A stretch of 64,000 nucleotides of DNA from assembly GCA_021234155.1 (NCBI GenBank), contig JAJEKV010000013.1:8383193-8447192 (forward strand), read 5' to 3'. Under the pieces are notes generated by a model. That model was not told the DNA's origin. It was given only the letters and a program-made list of their open reading frames with translations, and did not search any database. The DNA is from Isoetes taiwanensis. Lineage: Eukaryota; Streptophyta; Lycopodiopsida; Isoetales; Isoetaceae. This document shows positions 50,690 through 62,837 of this stretch, piece after piece. Made by a program: the position numbers and the translations under genes. Each line of letters opens with the position of its first letter. Position 1 is the stretch's first letter.

Positions 50690-53600
50690 TAGGCTTATTT
50701 AGACAGTCCTGAGGCCTTCCCGAAGAGGGGCCCCTGAACGGAGGATCCAACGGTCGGATAGGGGAACCGGGCTCCGGGAGGGTGGTCATTAGCGTGCGGC
50801 CCCCCGGAGGAGCGCTGCCAGAAAGGGCTGCCTTGGGAACTTTTTTGGATCCCGCCTCTCCCCTCTTGTGAGGGATCCCTGCAAGGTCCTGGCCTCGTTT
50901 GACTTGGGGGAGGGTGCCAGCTTGGTTGCCCTGCAACGGGCTGCCCCGACCGTTCTAATGCTAACCCTTTGACCTAGACCTTCTCCGAAAATTCCAAAAA
51001 TTGGAGATGAATTAAGAATCCAGCTGACAAAAAATCAGAATTTATTTTCGTACAATGCATTAATTACGAATTTATGAATGTCTTGCCACTGCAAAAGCGC
51101 CCCCCGACTTCTAATTGCCACATCGGGAGGAGGACAGGCCCAAACTCTGTTCCGTCAGTTCCTATTGCTACGCGTTCTCGGCCCCGGCTTCTTCGGCCAG
51201 TCCCAATCGGAAGCGACCAAGACTCGGCCCCCAAAATGCAAACCCTTCTAGAACCTGGCAACTCACGGGGTTTACGTTTGGAGGCCCTCTTCTTTGCCGA
51301 TTTGGCCGGGACCTTCTTGCCGTGACTTGATGTGGAGTGGGTGTTGGCCCTTGAGCACACGGACCCTAAAATCCCCCGAAGCCGCTTGCCCCGTTTCCCT
51401 CTCCCTAAGGCCCCAGGGGGACTATGGGTGACCTCCCCTCTCTCCGGAACCACGATTTGGCTCTGCCAATGGACTCAGAACGTCGACATTGCCCTAGGGA
51501 CCAAGTTCTGTGGCCAGAAGACCAAAACTCGGCCCCAAAAACGCAAACCCTTCTAGAACCTGGCAACTCACAGGGTTTACGTTTCGGAGGCCCTCTCCTT
51601 GTCAGATTTGGCCGGGACCTTGCGCTGTGACTTGACGTGGAGTGGGGGTGTTGACACCGAGCCTGAGACCCTAAAATCCCCGGAAGCTTCTGCTTGCCCG
51701 AATTTCCCTCTCCCTAAGGCCACGGGGGGCCGGACCGGGCGACCTCCCTCTCGAGAACCGCGATTTGGCTATGCCAATGGACTCGAGCGTCGACATTGCC
51801 CTAGGGACCAAGTTACGTGGCGAGAAGACCAAACTTCGCCCCCAAAGCGAAAACCCTTCTAGAACACGGCAACTCCCACGGGGGTTTACGTTTGGAGGCC
51901 CTCTCCTTGTCGATTTGGCGGGACCTTGGCGCCAGTGTCTTGGCGTGGAGTGGGGGTGTTGACCTTGAGGCGGGGACCCTAAAATCCCCAAAAAGGCTTG
52001 CCCCGAATTGAGTTCATTACAAGTTAATTATGCCATCCATGTCAAATAGCTTTAGGAAGCGGTCCGCTGAACAAGGGCATTCTCTCTATCCATATGCCTT
52101 GATCTTTGAAACACAACCATCATCACAAGCAACCAAATCTAAACCCCCTCCCCCCAAACTTCAAAGGTAGTCTTTTTGCTTTTCCGTAATCATTTATCTT
52201 CATTCTAGTAGTTATGATGCTTTTTCTCGTAATCATTTGTCTTCATTCTAATAGTTATGATGCTTATATTATCAATGCAATCTTAGACCAAGTATAACGT
52301 CCGGCCAACCAAGGTCAACCCCAAGTACAACGATCCCACAAACTCCATTCCTTTGACCTTAGCTAACCCTTTGACCTAGACCTTCTCAAAAATTCCGAAA
52401 ATTGGGCTGTGTGTCTTTGGAGATGAATTAGGAATCCAAATGGCAAAAAATCAGAATTTATTTTCGTTACAATGCATTAATTACGAATTTATGAATGTCT
52501 TGCCACTTTAAAGCGCCCCCCAACTTCTACTTGCCACATCGGGAGGAGGGCAGGGCCCAAACTCCGCTCCTTGAGTTCCCCTTGCTCGCCTATTCTCGGC
52601 TGCGGCTTCTCGGCCAGTCCCAAGTGCAAAAGACCAAGTCTCGCCCCCAAAGCGCGCCAAACCCTTCTAGAACACGCAACCCACGGGGTTTACGTTTGAG
52701 GCCCTCTCCTTGTCGGTTCGGTTTGGGACCTTGGCGGACTTGACGTGGAGTGGAGGTGTTGGCCTTGAGGCGGGGACCCTAAAATCCCCTCGGGTCGCTG
52801 TGCCCGAATTTCCGCTCCCAAGGCCACGGGGGCCGGACCGGCGCGTTCCCCTCTCCGGGAATCCGCGATTTGGCTCGCCAATAGACTTCGAAACGTCGAC
52901 ATTGCCACAGGGACCAAGTTCGTGGCGAGAAGACCACCCGACCTCTAAGAAGCCAAAGTAGCTCACTTCCATCACACTCTCGTAGTCAATTGGCCTAGGA
53001 TGTGGATGCGGGATCTTGTCGTGGAGGGCGTGAGTGTTTCTTTCTTTTGCAAAACCGACCTTGTAACTTGCTCCCTAGGGTAATTTCGCCATTCAGGATG
53101 ATTTGGCGAGGTCGATTTGCCATTCCGAGAGACTCCCCAGGTGCGAAACGACAAAACAACCCCGGTTTATACAAGGCCGACCTCGGGGCGCCCAGCGGTT
53201 TGACAAGTTCTCTGGGCCCGATCTGGAATCTTTTGGGCCTTCCCAAGAGGAGCCCCCGAACGGAGGATCCAACGGTGGGATAGGGGAACCGGGCTCGGGA
53301 GGGTGGTCATTAAGCGTCGCGGCCCCGGGAGCGCCGCCAGAAGGGCTGCCTCGGGGAACTTTTGGATCCCGCCTCTTGGGGTCCGGACTCTCCCCTCTTG
53401 TGAGGGATCCCCTGCAAGGTCCCCGCCTCGTTTGACTTGGGGGAGGGTGCCAGCTTCGGTTGCCCAAGCGGGCTACCCCGACCGCTTCTAATGCTAACCC
53501 TTTGACCTAGACCTTCTCCGAAAATTCAAAATTGGGCTATGTGCTGGAGAGGAATTAGGAATCCAGGTGGCAAAAATCAGAATTTATTTTCGCATACAAT

Positions 53601-54070
53601 GCATTAATTGCGAATTTATGAATGTCTTGCCATTTGCAAAAGCGCCCCCAACTTCTAATTTCCACATCGGGAGGAGGGGAGGCCCAAACTCCGCTCGTCC
53701 GGTTCCCCTTGCTCCGTATTCTTGGCTGCGGCTTTTTGGCCAGGTCCCAAGTGCAACAGACCAAGTCTCGCCCCCAAAAGCGCAAAACCCTTCTAGAACC
53801 CGGCAACTCCACGGGGGTTTACGTTTGGGAGGCCCTCTCTTGTCGATTTGGCGGGACCTTGCTTGGCAGAGTGACTTGATGTGGAGTGGGGGTGTTGACG
53901 CCAGAGCACGGACCCTAAAATCCCCCCGGAAGCTGCTTGCCCCGAATTTCCTCTCCCCAAGGCCCTGGGGACGGACGGGCGATCTCCCCTACCCGGAACC
54001 ACGATTCGTCTCTGCCAATGGACTCGGGGACGCCGACATTGCCACGGGGAGCAAGTTCCGTGGCGAGAAG
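50690..54070. repeat. GC-rich tandem and segmental repeats
   Basis: A unit of about 300 bp recurs at about 51180-51480, 51480-51790, 51790-52010, 52600-52930 and 53720-54070. Shared strings include ACCCTTCTAGAAC, GGTTTACGTTT, GACGTGGAGTGG and GGGACCCTAAAATCCCC. Longer blocks are also repeated: the CGAACGGAGGATCCAACGG block at 50725 and 53255, and a TTTGACCTAGACCTTCTC to GAATTTATGAATGTCTTGCC block at 50970, 52365 and 53500. Nothing convincing is coded. Confidence 0.85.
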
Positions 54071-54109
54071 ACCACACATGTTCACCCAACTAAGAAATGA
54101 GTTTTTGCG

Positions 54110-54430
54110 TCGCCAGATATCGTCGCCGCCGACGTATCGTCAACGATCACCGCCAGGTCACCTACGACTTGGCGTTACCGCGGCAACAAATCGCGTCGGC
54201 GTGTCATCCATTCTGTAATGTCACGTCGTCACATCCACCTGGCGTGACACCTGTCGTCCACGCGGCGCCCCAGTCCACCTGGCGTGACAGATAGACCAAG
54301 TGACGCGACGTCGCATGCGACGTGACGTCGCAAATGTGGCAACTGTCGTCCACTTGGCACCGACATCCACCTGGCGTGACAGATCTGCCAGGTCACGAGT
54401 GTCAGACGTCGCAGGAACGTCGCAAGCCCA
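54110..54430. repeat. Right subterminal repeats
   Basis: CGTCGCATGCGACG at about 54308, several CGTCGC/GCGACG units, and four copies of CCACCTGGCGTGACA-like sequence. This mirrors the left end in motif type but not in order. Confidence 0.88.
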
Positions 54431-54458
54431 CGTCGCTAAATGACCATTATCTTGTTGT

Positions 54459-54727
54459 GGATCCAGCTGGTTATGATCCAGCCGCTGTATATCTTTCTCC
54501 ACTGCATCCTCAATCTTTTTCTTGTCCATCCAACTTTTCAACAATTTTCTCATCCCTCGTTGTGTTTCTCATGTTATAATCATAACTTTCTAAGGCATTC
54601 TTAGCCTCCACTTTCCTCTTTGCTTCCTCATCTTCTAACTTGTACTTGTCTCCATCCTGAACCATTTTCTCAATTTCATCCTTACCCAACCTGCCCTTAT
54701 CATTGGTAATTGTAATCTTGCTAGTAC
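54459..54727 (-). pseudogene. HSP70 C-terminal fragment (part 1)
   Basis: HSP70 chaperones fold proteins using ATP; this covers the substrate-domain end and lid helices only. On the minus strand it reads [57 protein letters not shown], then after a shift [19 protein letters not shown], where the TIR element breaks it. There is no ATPase domain nearby. The reading resumes at 47496. Confidence 0.85.
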
Positions 54728-54797
54728 AACATGCGTCTCACCAAGTACCCAATACAAACAGGATATCATTTAACACAGCCACAATGTCTATCCACCA

Positions 54798-55090
54798 CTA
54801 ATCAGAAGTATCAACATGCACTTCTAGAGAAGAGATGTCTCTTTCTCTAGGAAGTGGAGGCAAGCAGAACCATGTGCATGTCTCCAGATTAAAATTTTTA
54901 ACTCTATTTCCATGGACCACTAGGTATATATATTCCTGTGATAAAAGAGTCTTCATCCATGCCTTAGAAACTTTTCTGTAAGATGGCTTATATTTGATAA
55001 AAGGAATCCTCATAAGACATAGCTGGGCTAGTGGGCTAGGTCATTTGGAAGACCAGGAATTAATACACTATCATTCGAAGATGCTTTCAA
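54798..55090 (-). pseudogene. F-box protein fragment
   Basis: Minus strand from about 55085: LIPGLPNDLA, a frame break, then CLMRIPFIKYKPSYRKVSKA, WMKTLLSQEYIYLV, NFNLETCTWFCLPPLP, stop at 54798. This is the usual start of plant F-box/kelch proteins, which select substrates for SCF ubiquitin ligases. Only the F-box and the first strand of the kelch part remain. Confidence 0.65.
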
Positions 55091-55229
55091 ATGTACCTGT
55101 GGACATGCTAACCCCAAAGTAAATGGCCATAATTTGGTTGTATGCTCATAATAGTGGCTATAATAGTGGCACACCAAGCCTAACTTCGATCAGCACATCA
55201 AGCAAATAGAAATGAAATTGGTGAAGTAG

Positions 55230-55424
55230 CTAAGCCATCAGAGAACTTTGGGGCAAATTTATACTCTGATGGAATCCAGCTCTGATGGCTTCTATACCTT
55301 TATTGAGGGTCGAATAATACTCCATTGTTTCTTCATCACCAAGGAGTATCCGACCCCTCCAAATTTGTGTATTTTGCGCCTCCAGATCTAGAACTTGCTT
55401 GTAAAGGTGGGCTGCCCATATGTC
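55230..55424 (-). CDS. Terminal exon of a TPR-like protein (partial)
   Basis: The minus-strand exon starts after a clear acceptor (TATTGTTTCAG) and reads WAAHLYKQVLDLEAQNTQIW, GRILLGDEETMEYYSTLNKG, stopping at 55230. AHLYKQVLDLEAQN resembles a tetratricopeptide repeat helix. The upstream exon is not certain; a possible one lies near 55555-55640, at the edge of the tandem duplication. Confidence 0.4.
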   Translation of the reverse strand, partial: DIWAAHLYKQVLDLEAQNTQIWRGRILLGDEETMEYYSTLNKGIEAIRAGFHQSINLPQSSLMA

Positions 55425-55506
55425 TGAAACAATATATGATATCAGTTTTGAAAGGCAGATATGAGATAACACAGAATCTAGGATAATGTGGTGGTCTATA
55501 GAGCCA

Positions 55507-55507
<1 letters not shown>

Positions 55508-55541
<34 letters not shown>
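55508..55541. repeat. Poly-A run at the left edge of the tandem duplication
   Basis: About 34 A residues directly before unit 1. Confidence 0.95.
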
Positions 55542-55542
<1 letters not shown>

Positions 55543-55543
<1 letters not shown>

Positions 55544-58500
55544 GGCTTGAACTAGTTAAACCTAGCACAAACATCAGCATTCTTATCTGGCCATACATGG
55601 ACTTTTCAATCCAAGATGGTACCATAAATCCGGGGAAAACAGTTAACAATCAGTAACCAAAATACCATCGTCTCCAAATAAAACTTCAAATTCCAGTAGA
55701 TCAATAAGCCAAATGGACCATGGTTTTTAATATCTCACAAATAAAGTAAGACCATTACCACTATATGATCCAGCTTACCAAGTTACTTAAGTAGTTTATA
55801 GATCACCTTGTGCATAGGATCACTATGCAAGGTATGCCCTCTCCATTACAAATAGGGAAAGACATTTCTAGAGAAATATTTTCCCAAAGAACATTTATAA
55901 TATAGTGCAATGGTACTGCAGTACATCATTATTGGGTTAATCAGTTACACATGTATCTTAATATGGGCCTAATATGGATGCATAACCATTAGACTATTTT
56001 ATCAAAGTATGTATTCCCTTTTCTTTTTTAAAAAATTTAATCACGTATCATGGCTCTCCATCATAATCGAATTTCCAATAGGTCTCATTACGGAGATTCA
56101 AGGCATCACACAACTTCATTATATGATGCTTGCACTATAATAAAATATAGCCAAACAAGATATATCATCATACAACCGCCAATATGATTTTTTCATTCAT
56201 ATATACTGAAATAATACTTCAAGAGGGAAACTTAGAAACAATTATTGTAGCACTACTAGAGGTGCTTTTAGTGCATTCTGTGTTGAATGAAGCATTCACC
56301 ATATATCCATTTAAGAAGCTCGAACGTTAACGAGGAACAACCAAAAGAAAGGGGGTAAATCTTATGCATGCCTAAGATAATTTTGGACAGCCAGCATTCA
56401 ATGTCAAGGCTATGCTTTACTGCGATCATGGCAGCCCTATAAAAGAGTATCGGTTCTGCAGACCCTATGAAAGAGTATCAGTTCACAAAAATTTATAACC
56501 AGACAGAGTACCTTGGTTTAGAAATAAAGAAAACCATCGGTAGAAAATTTATGTATTGGCCACAGCACTCTCAAGTGTGCAACAACTACCATTTTGATGC
56601 AATCATTTGAACTGCTTCAGATGCGCCAAGCTTCAGTCCCAATTTGGATGCCAACTCCTAAGAACTCCTAATACATTGGACAAAAGGGAAACATTAAGAG
56701 GAGAAGCCCGTACCTGCAGCCAATCAATACATCATTAGCCTGATAAGGGTAAAGATGCAAGGGTCAAAAGGTACCTTAGGCTTCTCGGTTATTAACCGAT
56801 CACCTAATGTAATCCTTTTGCCCAAATATCAAAAAGAACTTAGAATACTTTGACATAAATCTTGACAAATGAGAGAGTAAACTAGATTCAAAAACAGAAA
56901 TGACCAAGAAACAACCTTTCAGTTTATAGGCCAAGTCTGCCAAAAGCATATTGAAGCATCCAGCAATGATACGAGGGAACTATTGATAAAATAAATATAT
57001 AGATTTATCTTCTTCCTAACCATCCGGCAATAACCTTAAAAAATCTTTTGCCTCAGAGCCTTGATGGACAGATGGATTCTCAACTCAAATACGAACTACT
57101 TTCCTTTATGAAAATGATCACTGCCATACCTGGTATATGTTGATTCTAGAAAGCTCATCATCCTTTAAGGCCGAAAAGGGATGCTTCCCCACAGCTCGCT
57201 GCTGGCCTCCATGTCCACAGCTTAACTTATATATTCAAAAATCATTTTGAATAGAGTTGGAGAGCGGCCACCAGTATCTCCACATATTTTAAAGACATGC
57301 TTTGCAAACCCCATGTCGTTTTAGCATCACCCGAATCATCACAAAGCACTGCTCTGTATCAGAGTTAGAAACACCCAATGGTGAACCCGGAATCCTGCTT
57401 ATCCGGGTTGGGTAGGTTTCACTGTCTAAAACTATTTCATTGAGCCGCTGCTTGGCTGTATTGAACAGGGGAGGTCATCTTATAAAATAAGAGTTCCCAC
57501 GAATCAATTAATATTACTGTCAGGGGAGCTCTGATATAGTATCCGACCCAAATGAATACAATCTGTCATACAAAACTTACAGCTCATAGCTCGAAGCTAC
57601 AACTCGAGGCAAGGCAGCAATCCGCTGTGTCCGCTCATAAAGGCCGGGAAGGTTTCAAGAAAGCTTGCAACTGGAAAATCTTACAAGTCCACAACCCTAA
57701 CTACAGGTCGAAAATAGCCAAGAGGCATTACTGAGGTTAAAATAATAACCCCAATATTGCATGACACAGCCTATATTTCCATAAGGGTTGATAGGCTTAC
57801 CATAGTGAAAAAGGCAAGATCCTTACTAAGAATATTCTCATATAATATATTCTTAAGCCAAGAACAACAAAGCAGCATTTAGACTAGGGGAAAAAAATAT
57901 GAGACCAGAGGTCAATTAGAAAATACTGTCAGCTTGGAACAAGCATGGAATAACCAATAGATAGGCTCTATCATCAGAGTAAGAAGTACCAAAAATATTG
58001 GGCCATGTTTAAATATGTCAAAAGAGAGTAACTTAAGGTGCACAATTAAATAAATCATGCAAGCAACTTAAGGTGCTTATAATTGGACAATGGACAATGG
58101 AGTTAATTGATTCCAAACATATGCTTCCCCCTAGGGATACAAGAAGCACCACAACTGCAAATATATGTATCTATTATAAGGACCTTTAAGGTCAAAGGTT
58201 AAAGAAGTCCAATTTACATTAAAGAGTCCCAGCACACCATAATTCAGTTAGTAAATAAATCCTAGTGTATTCCCATGGGAAAGTGGGCCATAGAACAACC
58301 AATAGATAGGCTCTATCATCAGAGTAAGAAGCACCAAACATCTTGGGCCATGTTTTAAATTCGTCAAAAGAGAGTAACTTAAGGTGCACAACTAAATTAA
58401 TCATGCAAGCATTATAAAAAAAACCCTACCTCCAACCGTAGAGTGGGGCGTAATAAATTTCCTGCTTTACTCAGATATAGGGGTGGCAGGCCCCTACTCA

Positions 58501-59140
58501 GAGCAGGAGCCATGCCACACCCTATGCGAGCTATCTGCCAACTTAAGCATGAACAAGGCATGAAAGTGTTTTTATCTTAAATACAGAAGTACTTATCAAT
58601 ATCCTGCACATTCCCATTGGAGTCAAACTTCTGTCATAGGGATGACAATCCCATAAGATACTCTTGGGAAGGATGTATAAAGTGTAGGCCGAATGGCAAA
58701 GCCGAGTGGCACTTTTGGCATTGGTGCCGAAGTCATTATATTATGATATTACGAAGCATATTATCATGCAGACTAAGAACTCAGCATCATGAGCTAAGAC
58801 CAGTTTAAATATATGAAAGGACTTTCATATGTAGGCATACCTCAAATTGTTTTGCCCCTGCATTTAGAGAGTCTGAACTTCATGAATACCACATACACTT
58901 AGGTTGGGTGTATTCATCCTCTCAAGTCCAATCTGCGCTTTCTATTCCAAGTCTTGTCATAACCCCAGCTCACTAGTTCTGAGTTCCAAGTAGGAATTAC
59001 TATTTTGAACACGTCTCATCATGATTTTCATATTCAGCCTGAAAACATGTCTCAAAAATATGAGAAAATAAAAATGGCAAAGCATTTTCTTTAAAAAAAT
59101 ACATCCGAAGATATAAGCCATGGCATACAATCAAATGGAA
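55543..59140. repeat. Unit 1 of a 3.6-kb tandem duplication
   Basis: Matches 59231-62837 at offset 3688-3700, from CGGCTTGAACTAGTTAAACC to AATCAAATGGAA. It is AT-rich, with no recognised gene. Long identical runs are broken by small clusters of differences. A unique spacer of about 90 bp (59141-59230) separates the units. Confidence 0.95.
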
Positions 59141-59230
59141 AAAGAACCCTTTTAACTGATGAAATTAACCTTATCCAAGGACTTATGGCAGCACTGATAA
59201 GACCAATGCACAGAAGTGTCATGAAAAAAC

Positions 59231-62200
59231 CGGCTTGAACTAGTTAAACCTAGCACAAACATCAGCATTGGTCAATCCCTATCTGGCCATACATGGACTT
59301 TTCAATCCAAGATGGTACCATAAATCCGGGGAAAACAGTTAACAATCAGTAACCAAAATACCATCGTCTCCAAATAAAACTTCAAATTCCAGTAGATCAA
59401 TAAGCCAAATGGACCATGGTTTTTAATATCTCACAAATAAAGTAAGACCATTACCACTATATGATCCAGCTTACCAAGTTACTTAAGTAGTTTATACATC
59501 ACCTTGTGCATAGGATCACTATGCAAGGTATGCCCTCTCCATTACAAATAGAGAAAGACATTTCTAGAGAAATATTTTCCCAAAGAACATTTATAATATA
59601 GTTCAATGGTATTATTGGGTTAATAAGTTACACATGTATCTTAATATGGGCCTAATATGGATGCATAACCATTAGACTATTTTATCAAAGTATGTATTCC
59701 CTTTTCTTTTTTAAAAAAAATTCAGAATCACGTATCATGGCTCTCCATCATAATCAGAATTTCCAATAGGTCTGTTACAGGAGATTCAAGGCATCACACA
59801 ACTTCATTATATGATGCTTGCACTATAATAAAATATAGCCAAACAAGATATATCATACAACTGCCAATATGATTTTTTCATTCATATATACTCGAAATAA
59901 TACTTCAGTAGGAAACTTAGAAACAATTATTGTAGCACTACTAGAGGTGCTTTTTAGTCTGCATTCTTATGTGAGAAATGAAGCATTCACCATATATCCA
60001 TTTAAGAAGCTCGAACGTTAACGAGGAACAACCAAAAGAAAGGGAGTAAATCTTATGCATGCCTAAGATAATTTTGGACAGCCAAAGATTCAATGTCAAG
60101 GCTATGCTTTCATCTGCGATCATGGCAGCCCTATAAAAGAGTATCACCACGCAGCCCCTATGAAAGAGTATCGGTTCACAAAAATTTATAACTGAATGTG
60201 AGTACCTTGGTTTAGAAATAAAGAAAACCATCGGTAGAAAATTTATGTATTGGCCACAAAGACTCTCAAGTGTGCAACAACTACCATTTTGATGCAATCA
60301 TTTGAACTGCCCCGGATCGCCAAGCTTCATCCCAATTTGGATGCCAACTCCTAAGAACTCCTAATACATTGGACAAAAGGGAAACATTAAGAGGAGAAGC
60401 CCGTACCTGCAGCCAATCAATACATCATTAGCCTGATAAAGGTAAAGATGCAAGGGCCAAAAGGTACCTTAGGCTTCTCGGTTATTAACCGATCACCTAA
60501 TGTAATCCTTTTGCCCAAATATCAAAAAGAACTTAGAATACTTTGACATAAATCTTGACAAATGAGAGAGTAAACTAGATTCAAAAATAGAAATGACCAA
60601 GAAACAACCTTTCAGTTTATAGGCCAAGTCTGCCAAAAGCATATTGAAGCATCCAGCAATGATACGAGGGAACTATTGATAAAATAAATATATAGATTTA
60701 TCTTCTTCCTAACCATCCGGCAATAACCTTAAAAAATCTTTTGCCTCAGAGCCTTGATGGACAGATGGATTCTCAACTCAAATACGAACTACTTTCCTTT
60801 ATGAAAATGATCACTGCCATACCTAGTATATGTTGATTCTAGAAAGCTCATCATCCTTTAAGGCCGAAAAGGGATGCTTCCCCACGGCTTCCATTTCTTT
60901 GCCTCCATGTCCACAAATTTTAACTTATATATTCAAAAATCATTTTGAATAGAGTTGGAGAGCGCCACCAAGATTCTCCACATATTTTAAAGACATGCTT
61001 TGCAAACCCCATGTCGTTTTAGCATCACCCGAATCATCACAAAGCACTGCTCTGTATCAGAGTTAGAAACACCCAATGGTGAACCCTGAATCCTGCTTAT
61101 CCGGGTTGGGTAGGTTTCACTGTCTAAAACTATTTCATTGAGCGGCTTGGTCAGTATTGAATGTGGGAGGTCATCTTATAAAATAAGAGTTCCCCACGAA
61201 TCAATTAATATTACCGCCGTGGGAGCTCGATATAGTATCCCACCCAAATGAATACAATCATCATACAAAACTTACGACTCATAGCTCAAGCTACAACTCG
61301 AGGCAAGGCAAAGAATCCGGCCGTGGTCCGCTCATAAAGGCCGGGAAGGTTTCAAGAAAGCTTGCAACTGGAAAATCTTACAAGTCCACAACCCTAACTA
61401 CAGGTCGAAAATAGCCAAGAGGCATTACTGAGGTTAAAATAATAACCCCAATATTGCATGACACAGCCTATATTTCCATAAGGGTTGATAGGCTTACCAT
61501 AGTGAAAAAGGCAAGATCCTTACTAAGAATATTCTCATATAATATATTCTTAAGCCAAGAACAACAAAGCAGCATTTAGACTAGGGGAGAAAAATATGAG
61601 ACCAGAGGTCAATTAGAAAATACTGTCAGCTTGGAACAAGCATGGAATAACCAATAGATAGGCTCTATCATCAGAGTAAGAAGTACCAAAAATATTGGGC
61701 CATGTTTAAATATGTCAAAAGAGAGTAACTTAAGGTGCACAATTAAATAAATCATGCAAGCAACTTAAGGTGCTTATAACTGGACAATGGACAATGGAGT
61801 TAATTGATTCCAAACATATGCTTCCCCCTAGGGATACAAGAAGCACCACAACTGCAAATATATGTATCTATTATAAGGACCTTTAAGGTCAAAGGTTAAA
61901 GAAGTCCAATTTACATTAAAGAGTCCCAGCACACCATAATTCAGTTAGTAAATAAATCCTAGTGTATTCCCATGGCAAAGTGGGCCATAGAACAACCAAT
62001 AGATAGGCTCTATCATCAGAGTAAGAAGCACCAAACATCTTGGGCCATGTTTTAAATTCGTCAAAAGAGAGTAACTTAAGGTGCACAACTAAATTAATCA
62101 TGCAAGCATTATAAAAAAACCCTACCTCCAACCGTAGAGTGGGGGCGTAATAAATTTCTGCTTTACTTTCGGATATAGGGTGGCAGCCCCTACTCGAGGC

Positions 62201-62837
62201 GTGGAGCCATGCCACACCCTATGCGAGCTATCTGCCAACTTAAGCATGAACAAGGCATGAAAGTGTTTTTATCTTAAATACAGAAGTACTTATCAATATC
62301 CCGCACATTCCCATTGGAGTCAAACTTCTGTCATAGGGATGACAATCCCATAAGATACTCTTGGGAAGGATGTATAAAGTGTAGGCCGAATGGCAAAGCC
62401 GAGTGGCACTTTTGGCATTGGTGCCGAAGTCATTATATTATGATATTACGAAGCATATTATCATGCAGACTAAGAACTCAGCATCATGAGCTAAGACCAG
62501 TTTAAATATATGAAAGGACTTTCATATGTAGGCATACCTCAAATTGTTTTGCCCCTGCATTTAGAGAGTCTGAACTTCATGAATACCACATACACTTAGG
62601 TTGGGTGTATTCATCCTCTCAAGTCCAATCTGCGCTTTCTATTCCAAGTCTTGTCATAACCCCAGCTCACTAGTTCTGAGTTCCAAGTAGGAATTACTAT
62701 TTTGAACACGTCTCATCATGATTTTCATATTCAGCCTGAAAACATGTCTCAAAAATATGAGAAAATAAAAATGGCAAAGCATTTTCTTTAAAAAAATACA
62801 TCCGAAGGTATAAGCCATGGCATACAATCAAATGGAA
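59231..62837. repeat. Unit 2 of the 3.6-kb tandem duplication
   Basis: Direct repeat of unit 1. Small frames such as 61916-62215 (minus) also occur in unit 1 (58219-58404) but show no known domain. Confidence 0.95.

Larger units (their letters stand above)
47497..54458. mobile_element. 6.96-kb terminal-inverted-repeat element inserted in the HSP70 relic
   Basis: Ends are 29-bp inverted repeats with 26 identities: left 47497-47525, right 54430-54458; the inner 16 bases GGTCATTTAGCGACGT are identical. The flanks carry the 14-bp direct repeat AGCTGGTTATGATC (47483-47496, and 54465-54478 after six extra bases), which corresponds to the HSP70 LDHNQL codons. Subterminal zones are packed with ACGTCGCATGCGACGT-type motifs. 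Inside are a small spliced gene relic, a hairpin-bearing tandem array, a GA-rich block and GC-rich tandem repeats. No classical transposase is recognised; the superfamily is unknown. Confidence 0.8.

Noticed and set aside
50690-54070. Protein-coding genes in the GC-rich repeat zone
   Set aside because: Frames are short, Pro/Arg/Gly-rich, occur on both strands and follow the tandem repeat, with no recognisable domains.
55543-62837. Pair of long LTRs
   Set aside because: No TG...CA ends, PBS or polypurine tract at the unit edges; only 90 bp between the units.
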